DNA of 64,000 nucleotides from a virus, in IMG/VR virus record IMGVR_UViG_3300005527_000040, positions 1 through 64,000 of that record. One strand, written 5' to 3'. The notes beneath the pieces were generated by a model. It was not told where the DNA came from. It ran no database searches and saw only the letters and a list, made by a program, of their open reading frames with translations. Made by a program: the position numbers and the translations under genes. Shown here in pieces: positions 1 to 9,119 of this stretch. The number at the start of each line of letters is the position of its first letter. The first letter of the stretch is position 1.

Positions 1-1089
1 GAACTGAGTCGGGACTGGCGGCGTAACGCTCCCCGGAGCGATTGCGTTGATGGCCGCCGCCAGCTGGCCCAAGTAGACTACTAGAGGCTCCCCCAGCACC
101 GCGGAGTTCGCCGCCGAGGAATCGCCTAAAAAGGTGTTCCCCGATGTGATTACACTGGGGGCCTTGATTGTAGCCTGAGAGCCACCTTCAAGAATAGCGG
201 ACCCGCCCGACTTGTAGGACAGATCGCCGTCTACGTCTACGGTGTGGTTCCCCTTTACCCGTAGAGAGTAGTTCGTCCCGATCATCTCGGTCTTCTCCCC
301 CTCTACGGTGAGAAGCATCGAGTAAACCTCGTCCGCAACCTCTCCCGTATCTCGGTCGATGTTCTGCGGGGCTACGTAGACTTCCCAGGCAACCTTATCG
401 CCGCCACCAGGCCCCGTCACCGGCAGGTGACGGACGCGCACGGTGGCCTTCTCGTCTTGCGCAAACTCGTTTGCGTGGAACGTCCAGGTTGCTGGGGCGT
501 CTCCGCCCGGGTCGTCCTCTACTCTTCCTACGGTCCACGAGATGTCTCCGCCAAAGGCGTTCATCTCGTAGTTCTCGCAGAAGTCTTTGATGTAGTTCAG
601 GATCGGGATGTAGATCCTTTGCGCAATCGGGGTGGCGCCTAGTTGCAGGATCCCTCCCCGCCGCAATACGACAAAGTTCTCGTCGCGGGTTGTAAGCGCG
701 ATGTCTCCCGGTTGTAGATCAGGCCGGCGAGACTTGAACTCCACGTTCGACATGGACCCAGCGCCGTCTGGGGTAGACCGCTCCGGCTCCCCGTCCGTAG
801 AGGCACGAACGCCGGCCGCCCCGATGTACCCGAGGATGAACGGCGGCGTGTTGTCGCTAGGCCAAAACAGATAGCAGAGAGCACCTATCTCTGGAAGGTG
901 GTGCACTCCTTCCCCGTTTTCATAGTGGTGGTAGGGCACAAGACACTGGATGTCCTCTACCGTCTTGTTGCTGTGCCGGGTGTCGCAGGTAACCGTGTAC
1001 GACTTACGGTTGACATCGGTGATCACAGCTTCCTCGACGCGGACCTGCGAGTAAGACGCATGTGACGGAGCGTCGCGAGACCTAGCCAT
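1..1089 (-). CDS. Central baseplate spike protein (gp5/gpV-like), 3' end outside window
   Basis: The reading frame is open from ATG at 1089 to the window edge, giving 363 codons without a stop, so the C-terminus is missing. Residues about 12-85 look like an OB-fold of the gp5/gpV type: a beta-rich start, a histidine-rich loop, then a segment ending in FILGYIGA, as is typical of baseplate assembly protein V and VgrG-like hubs. Residues about 265-320 carry short alternating strands (YSLRVKGNHTVDVDGDL), as in the triple-stranded beta-helix of tail spikes. The role inferred is membrane puncture at the centre of the baseplate. The gene starts inside the stop codon of the RNA polymerase gene (TGATG overlap), so the two are probably co-transcribed and translationally coupled. 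The family assignment comes from fold-like pattern only and the exact subtype is open. Confidence 0.7.
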   Translation of the reverse strand, partial: MARSRDAPSHASYSQVRVEEAVITDVNRKSYTVTCDTRHSNKTVEDIQCLVPYHHYENGEGVHHLPEIGALCYLFWPSDNTPPFILGYIGAAGVRASTDGEPERSTPDGAGSMSNVEFKSRRPDLQPGDIALTTRDENFVVLRRGGILQLGATPIAQRIYIPILNYIKDFCENYEMNAFGGDISWTVGRVEDDPGGDAPATWTFHANEFAQDEKATVRVRHLPVTGPGGGDKVAWEVYVAPQNIDRDTGEVADEVYSMLLTVEGEKTEMIGTNYSLRVKGNHTVDVDGDLSYKSGGSAILEGGSQATIKAPSVITSGNTFLGDSSAANSAVLGEPLVVYLGQLAAAINAIAPGSVTPPVPTQF

Positions 1090-4000
1090 CAGCGCCCGCC
1101 CGGATTCGAAGCAATGAACTGGCCGTAGGCTAGTCGAGGAATCGGGTGTGACCCACGCACGTTAGCCGTCTCAAGGTGCTGAGCCGCCCGCCGAATGGTC
1201 TTGGACAGGTTTTCTCCCTGTAGCTTACCCATCCAGTCCGGCTGGATACGCTCTGGAACAGAGCCTACCGGAGTAATAACGGACGTATACTCGATGGGCT
1301 TCTTACCCTGAAGCACTGTCCGGTTCAGCTCGTCAAGAACCGTCCTTTGCGCGAAGTCTCCGCGCAGGTAGTGAGAGTGATCGCCGGGGTCAGTAACTCG
1401 GGCGACTCCGGTAGAGGATCTTACGGCCAGCTCTACGTGCCTACGGAGAACCCCCTCCGCCGCGTAGATGTCGCCGATCTTGTTGACCATGTGCTGCTGG
1501 GTTGCGTCAATGCCCTGCGTAGTCATCAGATCGTTTACGTTAGGGTCGCCATGCGTAAGCACTTCACCGCGGTGCGGCTTGTACCCGGCCACTACATGTT
1601 GGAGCGGCTTCTGACGGGTCTCTAGTGGGCGCTTAGACCCTTCGGTATGAATGGCCCACACACCTTCGCGAGACCGCTCTACCTTTGTCACCGGCGATGC
1701 GGCGTGGGCTACAGCCGCATCCATAAGACTCGGCTTTGCTGCGTTGAACATGCGCTGCACGTCACCGAACACAGCCACGGTCTGTCCCTTTGTAGACACG
1801 ATGCCCTGGCCGTGGGTCTGCTTAAGCATGATCTGCGCGGCACGCTCGCCAAGAGCATGAGCTGCAATGATTCCGGCGTTTTCTCCGTGAGAGTACTCTT
1901 TGCCGCTAGGATGTATACCCATGCAGTGAGAGCAAACCCCGGCGGGCATACGACACTTTAGCGGGCTGCGAACAACAAGCTGCCCCACCCTGGCTTTATC
2001 CGCCTCAGACAGAATCGTAGGCGTAACAACCGTACCGGCTCTGTGGACCCGGTCTCCTAGCTTTGTGTCCGAAGCCAGGCGTCGATCTACGATATCCTTG
2101 TCGGTCAACGGAAGCGCAATTCCAGAAGCAGTGCCGCAGTCTACCCCGGTGATCGGCTGATCAATGTTGGCCTGCACAAGCAGCTTGCTCATGTAGCCAG
2201 GCTCTCGGACAGAATCTGTCTTTTGAATTACGCCTCGGCGCGCTCCAGCAGCAGAAAGGAAGTAACCGCCAACGTCGACGCCTTCCGCAAACGACCGGGT
2301 AAGCGGAACACGGGAGGGGCGACCTAGGTGATCCTCGACCAGCATCGGGGCCATTACTAGGCCCTGGAACTGCTCGTGCTTAGCCTTGATCCCGCTGCTC
2401 GCCATGTCACTAATGTGGGTGGGGTTTCCCTTGTAGTGCTGGTTATAGACGTCATGAAGCTGCCGGGTTGCGGCCAGCCACTTCTCAGTAGTCGCTTCAC
2501 GGCTTGGGCCCGTTAAGCCTTCTACCTCTTTTTGTGTCTTATTGATGATCTGTCCACGAGCTTCGCGGAGCGGCTCTAGGTCTTTCAAAGATACGGTATG
2601 GCCAGACTCGTAGGCCATCTGGAAGCCAAGGCGGCTTAGGCCGTCTACGGTGGGGACGAAGATGTGAGGGTTTTGCTTTGCCACCTCGGACAAAACTGTG
2701 CTTTGGAACTTTCGGTCGAAAGGCCGATCCAGCTTTGTCAGCACCTCATGCCGGTACTTTTCTGGAACAACTTGGGCAATCCTAGCCCGCCCCAGCGTCG
2801 TCTTTCCTACGCCAGAGATCGTAATGGCCTCGTTAAGGTCGAGCTTGTTTTGCCGGAAAGCAGTCTCGGCTTCTTCCTTCGTCTTAAAGGTCTTGCCCTT
2901 ATCTCCACGCGGAATCGACATCCGGTAGAGGGCCAGCGCCGACTCGTTTGAGGGCGCGTAAAGTACATCTCCGCTGCTGTCGGAAAGCGTCCTCTGCGAA
3001 GGAAGGACCCGCTTAGCCTCCGCAACTGCGTGAGGAGACAGCGGAACCATCAGCGCAACGGTGTCGCCGTCGATGTCACCATTTAGCGGCGGTAGAACGA
3101 GGGGGTTTACCTTGATGGCCGCCTCGTTTGTGAGCTTGATGTTTTGACCGATGATTCCGTACTGATGCAGAACAGGATCTCGCTTTAGAAGAATTGGCCG
3201 GGTCTCTACCTCTTTTTCGAGGGCCTTGAGCGCCGTCTCGTGCTTGTGCGAGATCATGGTCTCTGCTTGACCGGGGGCGTACCCAAGCGCTTGAAGACGC
3301 CTAGACACCATTGGGCGCATCAGCTCTACGGCGATCTTCTTGGGAACCGCGATCTCCTCCACGCTAAGCGTGGGATCTACGACGATCGTAGCCCGAGACG
3401 TGTAGTCTTGTTTCTTGCCAATTAGCTTGTCTTGGAAGAAACCGTCCTTGGGCTGGTCGCCGGAGATCATATGGATGATTCCGGGCAGCTTCTTGTTGGG
3501 ATCCTCTTTGGTTCCCCGTACATCAAGATCTAGGCCCTTCTTGCCCTTAGCTGCGGTGCCAAACAGCTCCGTCATAGCCGTGTACAACCCCCGCCGGGTA
3601 TCCAGCGTAGCGTTGTACGGAACATGCTTGGACCCCTTCTCCAGCGACTCATTCGTCATCGCAAGACGACGGTAAAGAGAGTTGAGCGGGTTTACCTTGA
3701 CGGTACCGTCAGGGAGCATTCCTTGCTGCCGGTAAATCGGGGGAAGGACGGGGAGGGCCTTAAGTGTCCACGCATCAGCGGGGTTCTTGCCGACCTCCTT
3801 TAGGCCAACAAGAGCATGGAGTTTGAAGTTGACCTTGTCTAGCGCGGTCCCCTTTAACTTCGGGTCCTTAAGGGCTTCACGCGTCCTTACGATCTCTTTA
3901 TCCAGATCAAGCTTGGCAAGAGACTCGCGGAACGCCTTACCCCCGTATCCACCATCCGGCAGCTTCTTTTTGCCCTCAATGATGTCTGGGATGTCGGTTT

Positions 4001-7000
4001 CTTTGATCCCAAGCGTGTGTGCGATTGCTTTTGAAAACACCGGGTTGGGCATCGGCTCAACCAGTTCGATGTGAGACCACCGCTGACCTGACGGACCGCC
4101 TGTAATGTTGCGGTCGAAGAGACCGCCCTTCACCGGCTCGTCTCCCTCTGCCCAGCGCCCCTTTGACGCCTTTGTCAGCGCTCCGGCACTAAGCTTTCGG
4201 GTCTCTTCGTCCGTCCGCGGAATCATCCGGATAGACGTGCCGTTCTTGTGCAGGTCTACTCCAAGACCTTTCAGCATGTTCTCAAACTTGTTGTATACGA
4301 AGGGCACCTTGGGCGGAGGGAGCACCTCCCCGTTGATGAGCGCTCCCCAGACCTCGCGGGCTTGGTCCTTATCGGCCTTGAGCGTCTGCATCTCAGCAAG
4401 GTTGTGGTGCAGCCCAGCAGCAAGCGCTCCGTAGATACCAAGAGATCCAAGAGACTGAGCGCCGGTGTGGCCACCGCCGCGCGGGATCTTTGTATCGTTG
4501 TCGTAGTGGATCATCGGTGCGTCAAACTGAGTAAACGCCCGACCTCCGCTACGCACGTGGGTCTTCTTGTCGATCTGGTGCTCTAACTGGAACACGTAGT
4601 GCGGCCCGGTAGTAACGTCACCTAGCTTGCGACCGGTCTTTGGATCAAACAAAGACTCTGTCTCTTTAAGCCCGTGCCTGTTCAAATCGTCTTGAACCTT
4701 CTTGAGGTAGTCTACTCCCCCCTGAAAGTTCTTTACCGCGTAGGGTTGGCCGGTTTTTTCTGCGATCTTGCCAGCCGCAGTTTCTAGGATTTGGCCCGGG
4801 TTCATTCGGCCCGGCACTGAGACCGGGTTAATGAGCATTTCTACGGGCTTGCCCTGGCCGTCGTGGGGCATGTCCTTGTCGGGAAGAACCGACGTGACGA
4901 TCCCCTTCGCGCTGTGGCGCGTGGAGATCTTGGAGCCTACCTGTGCGGGCTCCCGGGTCTTTACATGGACGATGATGTTTCGCCCAGACCGCGCAACGTC
5001 AATAACCTCGCCTGGGTAGTCCGAATCCCAGGTCAACGACGTATTCATGAACTCTTGGCGAAGCTTTCCACCAAGCTTGAGATTCGTGTTCTCGTCAATG
5101 CTGCTAAGCTGAGATCGCCGCGACATTGCTAGGACAAGCGGATCGCCTGGGTGAACAATTGCACCCTTCTTTACGACGCCGTCGTCGCCAATCTTCGCCA
5201 TGCGCTGCGACCCGTATACGTCCTTGTTGTAGATAAACTTGTTCTTATCGATGATGGTTTCGTCTGAGACCATCATTACGGGTTTGTTGAGGTGCACCGA
5301 CCGAAGCTTCTCAGCCGCACTCTCAGAGATGACGATGCCATCCTCGTGGTTGGACCCGTTTGCTAGGTACGCCACGCGGAGGTTTGTCCCTAGCGCCAGT
5401 TGTCCGTTACGAGTGAAGTTGTTGTCGGCCAAGAGCTGACCCGACTTTACGCGGTCACCTTCTTTTACCAAGGGCTCGCTGTGAAGCATTCCCTTGTCGT
5501 GGTTGGTGGGGTAGTGATCGTACAGGTGTACAGAATGCTGTTTGCCAGCTGAGTCCTGTACGATGATCTCTTTAGGCCTAACCGCTTTTACAACACCGTC
5601 TATCGGAGCTTTGTGGGCGAGAAACCCACTGCCTACGAGTTTCTCAAAGGTCCTACCAGCGCCAATCTCTACCTGAACCTTGGGTGGCTCCCGGCCCTCG
5701 ATGCTGATTGCCTGCGCCATGTGTCGCGCAGACATCGTAGTCCGACCAGCCGCGTCGTTTTGCATGAACGGGACTAGGTTTGTCTCCGTAGCAAAAACCT
5801 GCGATGAGCTTGGCATCACGTAATGAGCAGACGACCATGGGAGATCATCCCTGAGTTCGCCCTTTACGTCAGACATGCGGATAGACTTCTCTCGCGGAGA
5901 AGGCTTACCGCCTTTCCAAACAACCTGGTCCGGAAGAACTACGTTGGATGTAGACGCAATCGTAGCGTCCACATCTTCCAGCTTTCCGGTCCTTAGGTTG
6001 TACAAGCTAACGTATGGCTTTCGATCCTTAATGCCGACGCCAAACGCCAGGTGTGTGTTTACCCCGGGGTTAGACTCTGGGGTAAACACGGGGTCCAGGA
6101 TGCCCAGGTGGCTTGGGTCAATCGCTGTGTTGGACTTTGTGATGCTGTGGGGGTTTGTAATTCCACCAGGACCCTGAATCGTAACCATACTCCTGTCAGA
6201 GAGCATGGAGATCGGGTTCGTCTGCTTGCCGTTGGAGGCAAGTGACGTCGTGAACACGCTGTAGAACGGTCGCCGGATAAGATCTGGCGGCACTACGTCA
6301 CGGATAACATCCGCATCGCCGGTAATAAGCTTCTTTTGGATCGACGGCTTATTTAGGGCTACAGAGACGCGGGACTTGATGTCGTCGCTTGCGCCAGCAA
6401 GCCGCTCGGCAAAGTGGTCCTTTGCTGACCACAGCTCTTTGTAACGAAGGCTATCGATGGGATCCGGCTCACGCCGACCACCGGAGACGTCTACCAGCTT
6501 CTTAGACGCGGCAAACAGTACGTCTGGCCCTACGCTGGCGGAGTCTAAGCCGAGGTTGGCCTTGACCACCGCGGGGTCCACCTTGGTCTGCTCAAAGAGG
6601 GCTTTGACGGCAAGCTTGGGGTCGTCTTTTTCCGAAAGAGCGCGCCCAGACCATGCCTCATGGAAGGAGCGGAGGTGCTTGTCGATGCCGCCCTTGTCCT
6701 TTACGGACTTTTGCTTGGTGACCTCAAACGCCGTGTCTCCCCAAGCAGAACGCATCTCACTGTCTGAGATGCCGTAGGCGTGCAGCACAGAGTAAAGGGG
6801 CACCTTCCGCCCCCCGACCTTGAGGTGCAGGTAGCCCTCTTGCCCCTGCTGGATGTCAAACGCAGCCCCCTTAGCTAACTGAAACTGCGCTTCGTACTCC
6901 CCGGGCTTCTCCGTACTCTTTACGTAAACACCCGGGCGGAGTCGCCACTGCTTTGTGATGAACTTTTCCTGCCCGCCAATGATGTAGCTGTAGTGCCTGG

Positions 7001-7292
7001 TCAGCTTGGGGATAGAAGCTAGCTGAATCTTCTTCTCTACCAGGCTTTTTCCGGTTTCTACGTCGACCACGGACACGCGTCCGGTGACTGGAGCTGCCCA
7101 GGACTTTCCCGTCATGCGGGCGTCGTGCTGCCCCTTGATGTCTCCGACGCCCTTGTCGTCGGAGACGGATACGTCCGACACACGAACCTCAAACCGGCCG
7201 GTTTTGTCCTTGATCGGAAACGTACTTCCAATCTGCTCGACCAGCTTGGTCTTCAGTTCCTCAAACTCGGCCTGCGGTTCGATAGTTAGCAC
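1089..7292 (-). CDS. Single-chain DNA-directed RNA polymerase, fused beta and beta' subunits
   Basis: This 2067-residue protein holds the hallmarks of both large bacterial RNA polymerase subunits in order. Beta part: the rif-region-like segment (about 375-410, LDPVFTPESNPG), PFMQNDAAGR (about 500), NHEDGIVISES (about 645), STRHSAKGIV and NPVSVPGRMN (about 790-830), and the beta C-terminal GGGHTGAQSLG (about 938). Beta' part: GGLFDRNITGG/HIELVEP (about 1056-1078), the catalytic NGDIDGD at 1404-1410 with its three magnesium-binding aspartates, a bridge-helix-like region, DCGT (about 1717) and CRMPAGVCSHC (about 1780) forming the four-cysteine zinc site, and the trigger-loop region GERAAQIMLKQTHGQG (about 1820). 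The N-terminal beta' zinc ribbon is absent. The start is GTG at 7292, because a stop lies in frame just upstream. No alpha, omega or sigma gene is visible. It probably transcribes phage genes. Confidence 0.97.
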   Translation of the reverse strand: MLTIEPQAEFEELKTKLVEQIGSTFPIKDKTGRFEVRVSDVSVSDDKGVGDIKGQHDARMTGKSWAAPVTGRVSVVDVETGKSLVEKKIQLASIPKLTRHYSYIIGGQEKFITKQWRLRPGVYVKSTEKPGEYEAQFQLAKGAAFDIQQGQEGYLHLKVGGRKVPLYSVLHAYGISDSEMRSAWGDTAFEVTKQKSVKDKGGIDKHLRSFHEAWSGRALSEKDDPKLAVKALFEQTKVDPAVVKANLGLDSASVGPDVLFAASKKLVDVSGGRREPDPIDSLRYKELWSAKDHFAERLAGASDDIKSRVSVALNKPSIQKKLITGDADVIRDVVPPDLIRRPFYSVFTTSLASNGKQTNPISMLSDRSMVTIQGPGGITNPHSITKSNTAIDPSHLGILDPVFTPESNPGVNTHLAFGVGIKDRKPYVSLYNLRTGKLEDVDATIASTSNVVLPDQVVWKGGKPSPREKSIRMSDVKGELRDDLPWSSAHYVMPSSSQVFATETNLVPFMQNDAAGRTTMSARHMAQAISIEGREPPKVQVEIGAGRTFEKLVGSGFLAHKAPIDGVVKAVRPKEIIVQDSAGKQHSVHLYDHYPTNHDKGMLHSEPLVKEGDRVKSGQLLADNNFTRNGQLALGTNLRVAYLANGSNHEDGIVISESAAEKLRSVHLNKPVMMVSDETIIDKNKFIYNKDVYGSQRMAKIGDDGVVKKGAIVHPGDPLVLAMSRRSQLSSIDENTNLKLGGKLRQEFMNTSLTWDSDYPGEVIDVARSGRNIIVHVKTREPAQVGSKISTRHSAKGIVTSVLPDKDMPHDGQGKPVEMLINPVSVPGRMNPGQILETAAGKIAEKTGQPYAVKNFQGGVDYLKKVQDDLNRHGLKETESLFDPKTGRKLGDVTTGPHYVFQLEHQIDKKTHVRSGGRAFTQFDAPMIHYDNDTKIPRGGGHTGAQSLGSLGIYGALAAGLHHNLAEMQTLKADKDQAREVWGALINGEVLPPPKVPFVYNKFENMLKGLGVDLHKNGTSIRMIPRTDEETRKLSAGALTKASKGRWAEGDEPVKGGLFDRNITGGPSGQRWSHIELVEPMPNPVFSKAIAHTLGIKETDIPDIIEGKKKLPDGGYGGKAFRESLAKLDLDKEIVRTREALKDPKLKGTALDKVNFKLHALVGLKEVGKNPADAWTLKALPVLPPIYRQQGMLPDGTVKVNPLNSLYRRLAMTNESLEKGSKHVPYNATLDTRRGLYTAMTELFGTAAKGKKGLDLDVRGTKEDPNKKLPGIIHMISGDQPKDGFFQDKLIGKKQDYTSRATIVVDPTLSVEEIAVPKKIAVELMRPMVSRRLQALGYAPGQAETMISHKHETALKALEKEVETRPILLKRDPVLHQYGIIGQNIKLTNEAAIKVNPLVLPPLNGDIDGDTVALMVPLSPHAVAEAKRVLPSQRTLSDSSGDVLYAPSNESALALYRMSIPRGDKGKTFKTKEEAETAFRQNKLDLNEAITISGVGKTTLGRARIAQVVPEKYRHEVLTKLDRPFDRKFQSTVLSEVAKQNPHIFVPTVDGLSRLGFQMAYESGHTVSLKDLEPLREARGQIINKTQKEVEGLTGPSREATTEKWLAATRQLHDVYNQHYKGNPTHISDMASSGIKAKHEQFQGLVMAPMLVEDHLGRPSRVPLTRSFAEGVDVGGYFLSAAGARRGVIQKTDSVREPGYMSKLLVQANIDQPITGVDCGTASGIALPLTDKDIVDRRLASDTKLGDRVHRAGTVVTPTILSEADKARVGQLVVRSPLKCRMPAGVCSHCMGIHPSGKEYSHGENAGIIAAHALGERAAQIMLKQTHGQGIVSTKGQTVAVFGDVQRMFNAAKPSLMDAAVAHAASPVTKVERSREGVWAIHTEGSKRPLETRQKPLQHVVAGYKPHRGEVLTHGDPNVNDLMTTQGIDATQQHMVNKIGDIYAAEGVLRRHVELAVRSSTGVARVTDPGDHSHYLRGDFAQRTVLDELNRTVLQGKKPIEYTSVITPVGSVPERIQPDWMGKLQGENLSKTIRRAAQHLETANVRGSHPIPRLAYGQFIASNPGGR

Positions 7293-7355
7293 CGGAGAAG
7301 TCTACCCCTTCGTGAAGAACCGGGTCAACGCGGCTATCAGAGTGTAGAGGTATTT
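7293..7355. promoter_or_regulatory. Divergent promoter region between RNA polymerase gene and MoxR cassette
   Basis: This 63-bp gap separates divergent genes. Leftward, TTGACC (7328-7323), an 18-nt spacer and TAGACT (7304-7299) resemble a sigma70-type promoter whose start point would fall almost on the GTG codon at 7292. Rightward, GGGTCAACG (7322-7330) followed by GGCTATCAG (7332-7340) matches an element also found before the genes at 17926 and 30277. AGAGG at 7346-7350 is a ribosome-binding site for the ATG at 7356. The two readings overlap and both are inferred from sequence alone. Confidence 0.5.
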
Positions 7356-7484
7356 ATGCCCGACCCTGACCGCGAAAAAACTCATGAAGACCCACGAGAC
7401 TACACCACGGAGTTCGAGGCTTCGCTAGACGAGGCCTTGAGAGACAGCATCCAGGAAGACATGGACCGAGAGGACGGCGAGTGA
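7356..7484 (+). CDS. Small acidic protein of unknown function, 42 residues
   Basis: ATG at 7356 follows an AGAGG ribosome-binding site with a five-base spacer, and the frame runs to TGA at 7482-7484. The peptide is strongly acidic (many Asp and Glu) with no hydrophobic segment. It is the first reading frame after the divergent promoter region, and its stop overlaps the GTG of the next small frame. I recognise no family. The good ribosome-binding site, its position at the head of the operon and the tight overlap argue that it is translated. It could be a small regulatory protein or only a leader peptide. Confidence 0.5.
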   Translation: MPDPDREKTHEDPRDYTTEFEASLDEALRDSIQEDMDREDGE

Positions 7485-7576
7485 TCTGGCTCGTTTGGTC
7501 TTTTCTAGGCGGACTCTGTCTAGGGCTTGTTGACGGAGTGCGAACCTCCGTCTTCTGGAGATGGGTGCTTCGATGA
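7481..7576 (+). CDS. Possible 31-residue single-pass membrane peptide
   Basis: GTG at 7481 overlaps the preceding stop (GTGA), and the frame ends at TGA 7574-7576, which itself overlaps the ATG of the next gene. The peptide is hydrophobic from about residue 2 to 18 (WLVWSFLGGLCLGLV), long enough for one membrane span, followed by an Arg-containing tail. GAGAGGACGGCGA just upstream gives a possible ribosome-binding site. It fills what would otherwise be an unexplained gap between two coupled genes. There is no recognisable family, so it could be chance coding. Confidence 0.4.
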   Translation: MIWLVWSFLGGLCLGLVDGVRTSVFWRWVLR

Positions 7577-7932
7577 AGGCGAAAGCAAGCAAGGTAGAGC
7601 TAGTTACCGCGCCCAGATTTCTAGCAGCCAACTACGTAGAAAACGCACATACGCCAATCTGTAGTTACTGTCAACAGAGCATTGATCTTCTGGACGACGC
7701 CCTCTGCGTTATTCCCGGGCAGTGGATGGCAGACAAGTCGGAGGGCGGCGCGATGTTCGTGCTTGAGCCGGACGTTCAGGTTCAGATCATCCAGCTAACA
7801 AATGGACAGATGGCCCTTCGGGTGGACTCCCACACCGCCAACCACGTGCACGCAGAGTGTCAGAAGCAGCTAGTCGCTGAGATGTTCGACTCCCCCTGGG
7901 GGATGGAAATCGAAGAGGAGGACTACCGATGA
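7573..7932 (+). CDS. CxxC/HxxC protein of the MoxR cassette, function unknown
   Basis: The start is taken as ATG 7573, which overlaps the previous stop and lies about 13 bases after GGAG. An in-frame ATG at 7561 sits directly on that site and is less likely. The 119-residue product carries CSYC near residue 30 and an HVHAEC motif near residue 90, which together could bind one zinc ion, and it has a very acidic C-terminus (EIEEEDYR). No catalytic motif is seen. The gene overlaps the MoxR-like ATPase gene by four bases, so the two are translationally coupled, and the protein may be an adaptor or substrate-binding partner. I do not recognise the family. Confidence 0.75.
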   Translation: MKAKASKVELVTAPRFLAANYVENAHTPICSYCQQSIDLLDDALCVIPGQWMADKSEGGAMFVLEPDVQVQIIQLTNGQMALRVDSHTANHVHAECQKQLVAEMFDSPWGMEIEEEDYR

Positions 7933-9119
7933 GCAGCGGTGTTGAAAGGCGCGGGCTGACCTACGGGCAGGCGCAAATCCGAGTACACGAAAATCTCCGC
8001 ATCCAGGCGAAGCTTTCTACGCAGAACGACAGTGAGGTTCTAAACACCCCCTGCCTCATGGCAGGGGTTGGCGGGGGAAAGACCTCCATGGCCCGCAGCG
8101 AAGCTCAGCGGTTTGAGCTTCCCCTTCGTGCCATCAATAACGGGGAGAACAGCGACCCAACGGACATGAGCGGTGTTCCGGTTCCTGCGCTCATCCGAGA
8201 TCTGATGGAGAGGGGAACCAACTCCGAAAAGTCAGGAGCCCAGGATGCCTACATGGAGTGGGTTCTTAACCGGTACGCGCTAGAGGCCTGCCAAGAAGGT
8301 GTATTCCTTTTCCTCGATGACATCGACAAGGCGCCCCCGCCGATTCAAGGGGCACTCCTTGGAATTATTGGCAACCGCAAGTTCCGGGATCGAAGTATCC
8401 ACCCCCACACGCTAATCATGGCTGCGGGCAACAGAACTTCAGACGACATCTACGCCCATCAGATCTCAGAGAGCCTAAAGACGCGGCTCACAATCATCGA
8501 GATGGAGCCAGATGTTCTGTCGTTCTGCGACTACGGTGTGCGTACGGGCAGAATCCACGAGATCGTTTGCGGGTTCTTACAGTACCGGCCGGAGTACCTA
8601 CACAAGTGGATTGAGGGTGTAAATCGCTTCCCCACCCCGCGTGGGTGGCGAGAAGTGTCCGTCCACTTCTCGGAAAGCCCCGACCCGTTTATGGACGGCT
8701 TGCACAACGGGTCGAAAGACAACTGGAAACAGATCGTATCTGAGAAGTGCGGAGAACCGGTCAGCAAAGACTTCTGGGCATGGTTCAAGATCATCCGCAA
8801 GGTTGACGTTCAGAAGGTCCTTCGTTCTGGGTCCATCGACGCAGTTCAAGGCGACGACGGGAAAACCACTGACAAGCGAATGGCAGAGTTTGCGGCGGTG
8901 TTCGCGATTGCCCAAGAGCTAAACAACAACGGAGTGAAGAAGGAATACTCCGGGTTAAACACCTTGTTCGACAACGCCAACAAGGCCGGCGTATCTAAGG
9001 AAATGCGGGTGGCGCTAGCTGTTCAGCTAAAGCGAGACGTACGTACTCAGATCGCCAAGATGTTTACGAAGGCGGCAGATCAAATGATGGAAGTTCTCAT
9101 TCCCACGGAGTCTGCTTGA
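7929..9119 (+). CDS. MoxR-type AAA+ ATPase
   Basis: The 396-residue protein has Walker A GVGGGKTS at residues 46-53, Walker B VFLFLDDID at about 125-133 followed by KAPPPIQGALL, and a sensor-1-like AAGN segment after IMA. This is the usual MoxR/RavA order. MoxR ATPases act as chaperone-like remodelling rings and are typically encoded beside a VWA-domain partner, exactly as here, where the next gene is a VWA protein starting within this stop codon. The start at ATG 7929 overlaps the previous gene by four bases. The target in the phage is unknown. Virion or host-complex remodelling, metal-cofactor insertion and counter-defence are all possible. Confidence 0.9.
   Translation: MSSGVERRGLTYGQAQIRVHENLRIQAKLSTQNDSEVLNTPCLMAGVGGGKTSMARSEAQRFELPLRAINNGENSDPTDMSGVPVPALIRDLMERGTNSEKSGAQDAYMEWVLNRYALEACQEGVFLFLDDIDKAPPPIQGALLGIIGNRKFRDRSIHPHTLIMAAGNRTSDDIYAHQISESLKTRLTIIEMEPDVLSFCDYGVRTGRIHEIVCGFLQYRPEYLHKWIEGVNRFPTPRGWREVSVHFSESPDPFMDGLHNGSKDNWKQIVSEKCGEPVSKDFWAWFKIIRKVDVQKVLRSGSIDAVQGDDGKTTDKRMAEFAAVFAIAQELNNNGVKKEYSGLNTLFDNANKAGVSKEMRVALAVQLKRDVRTQIAKMFTKAADQMMEVLIPTESA

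Noticed and set aside
1099-1115. GGATTCGAAGC as a possible tRNA T-loop
   Set aside because: No acceptor stem, anticodon arm or D-arm can be built around it, and it is inside the coding end of the RNA polymerase gene. No tRNA was recognised anywhere in the window.
1647-6777. Many open frames on the plus strand inside the RNA polymerase gene
   Set aside because: They are antisense shadows of a gene whose conserved motifs run along its full length. None has a good ribosome-binding site or recognisable domain.
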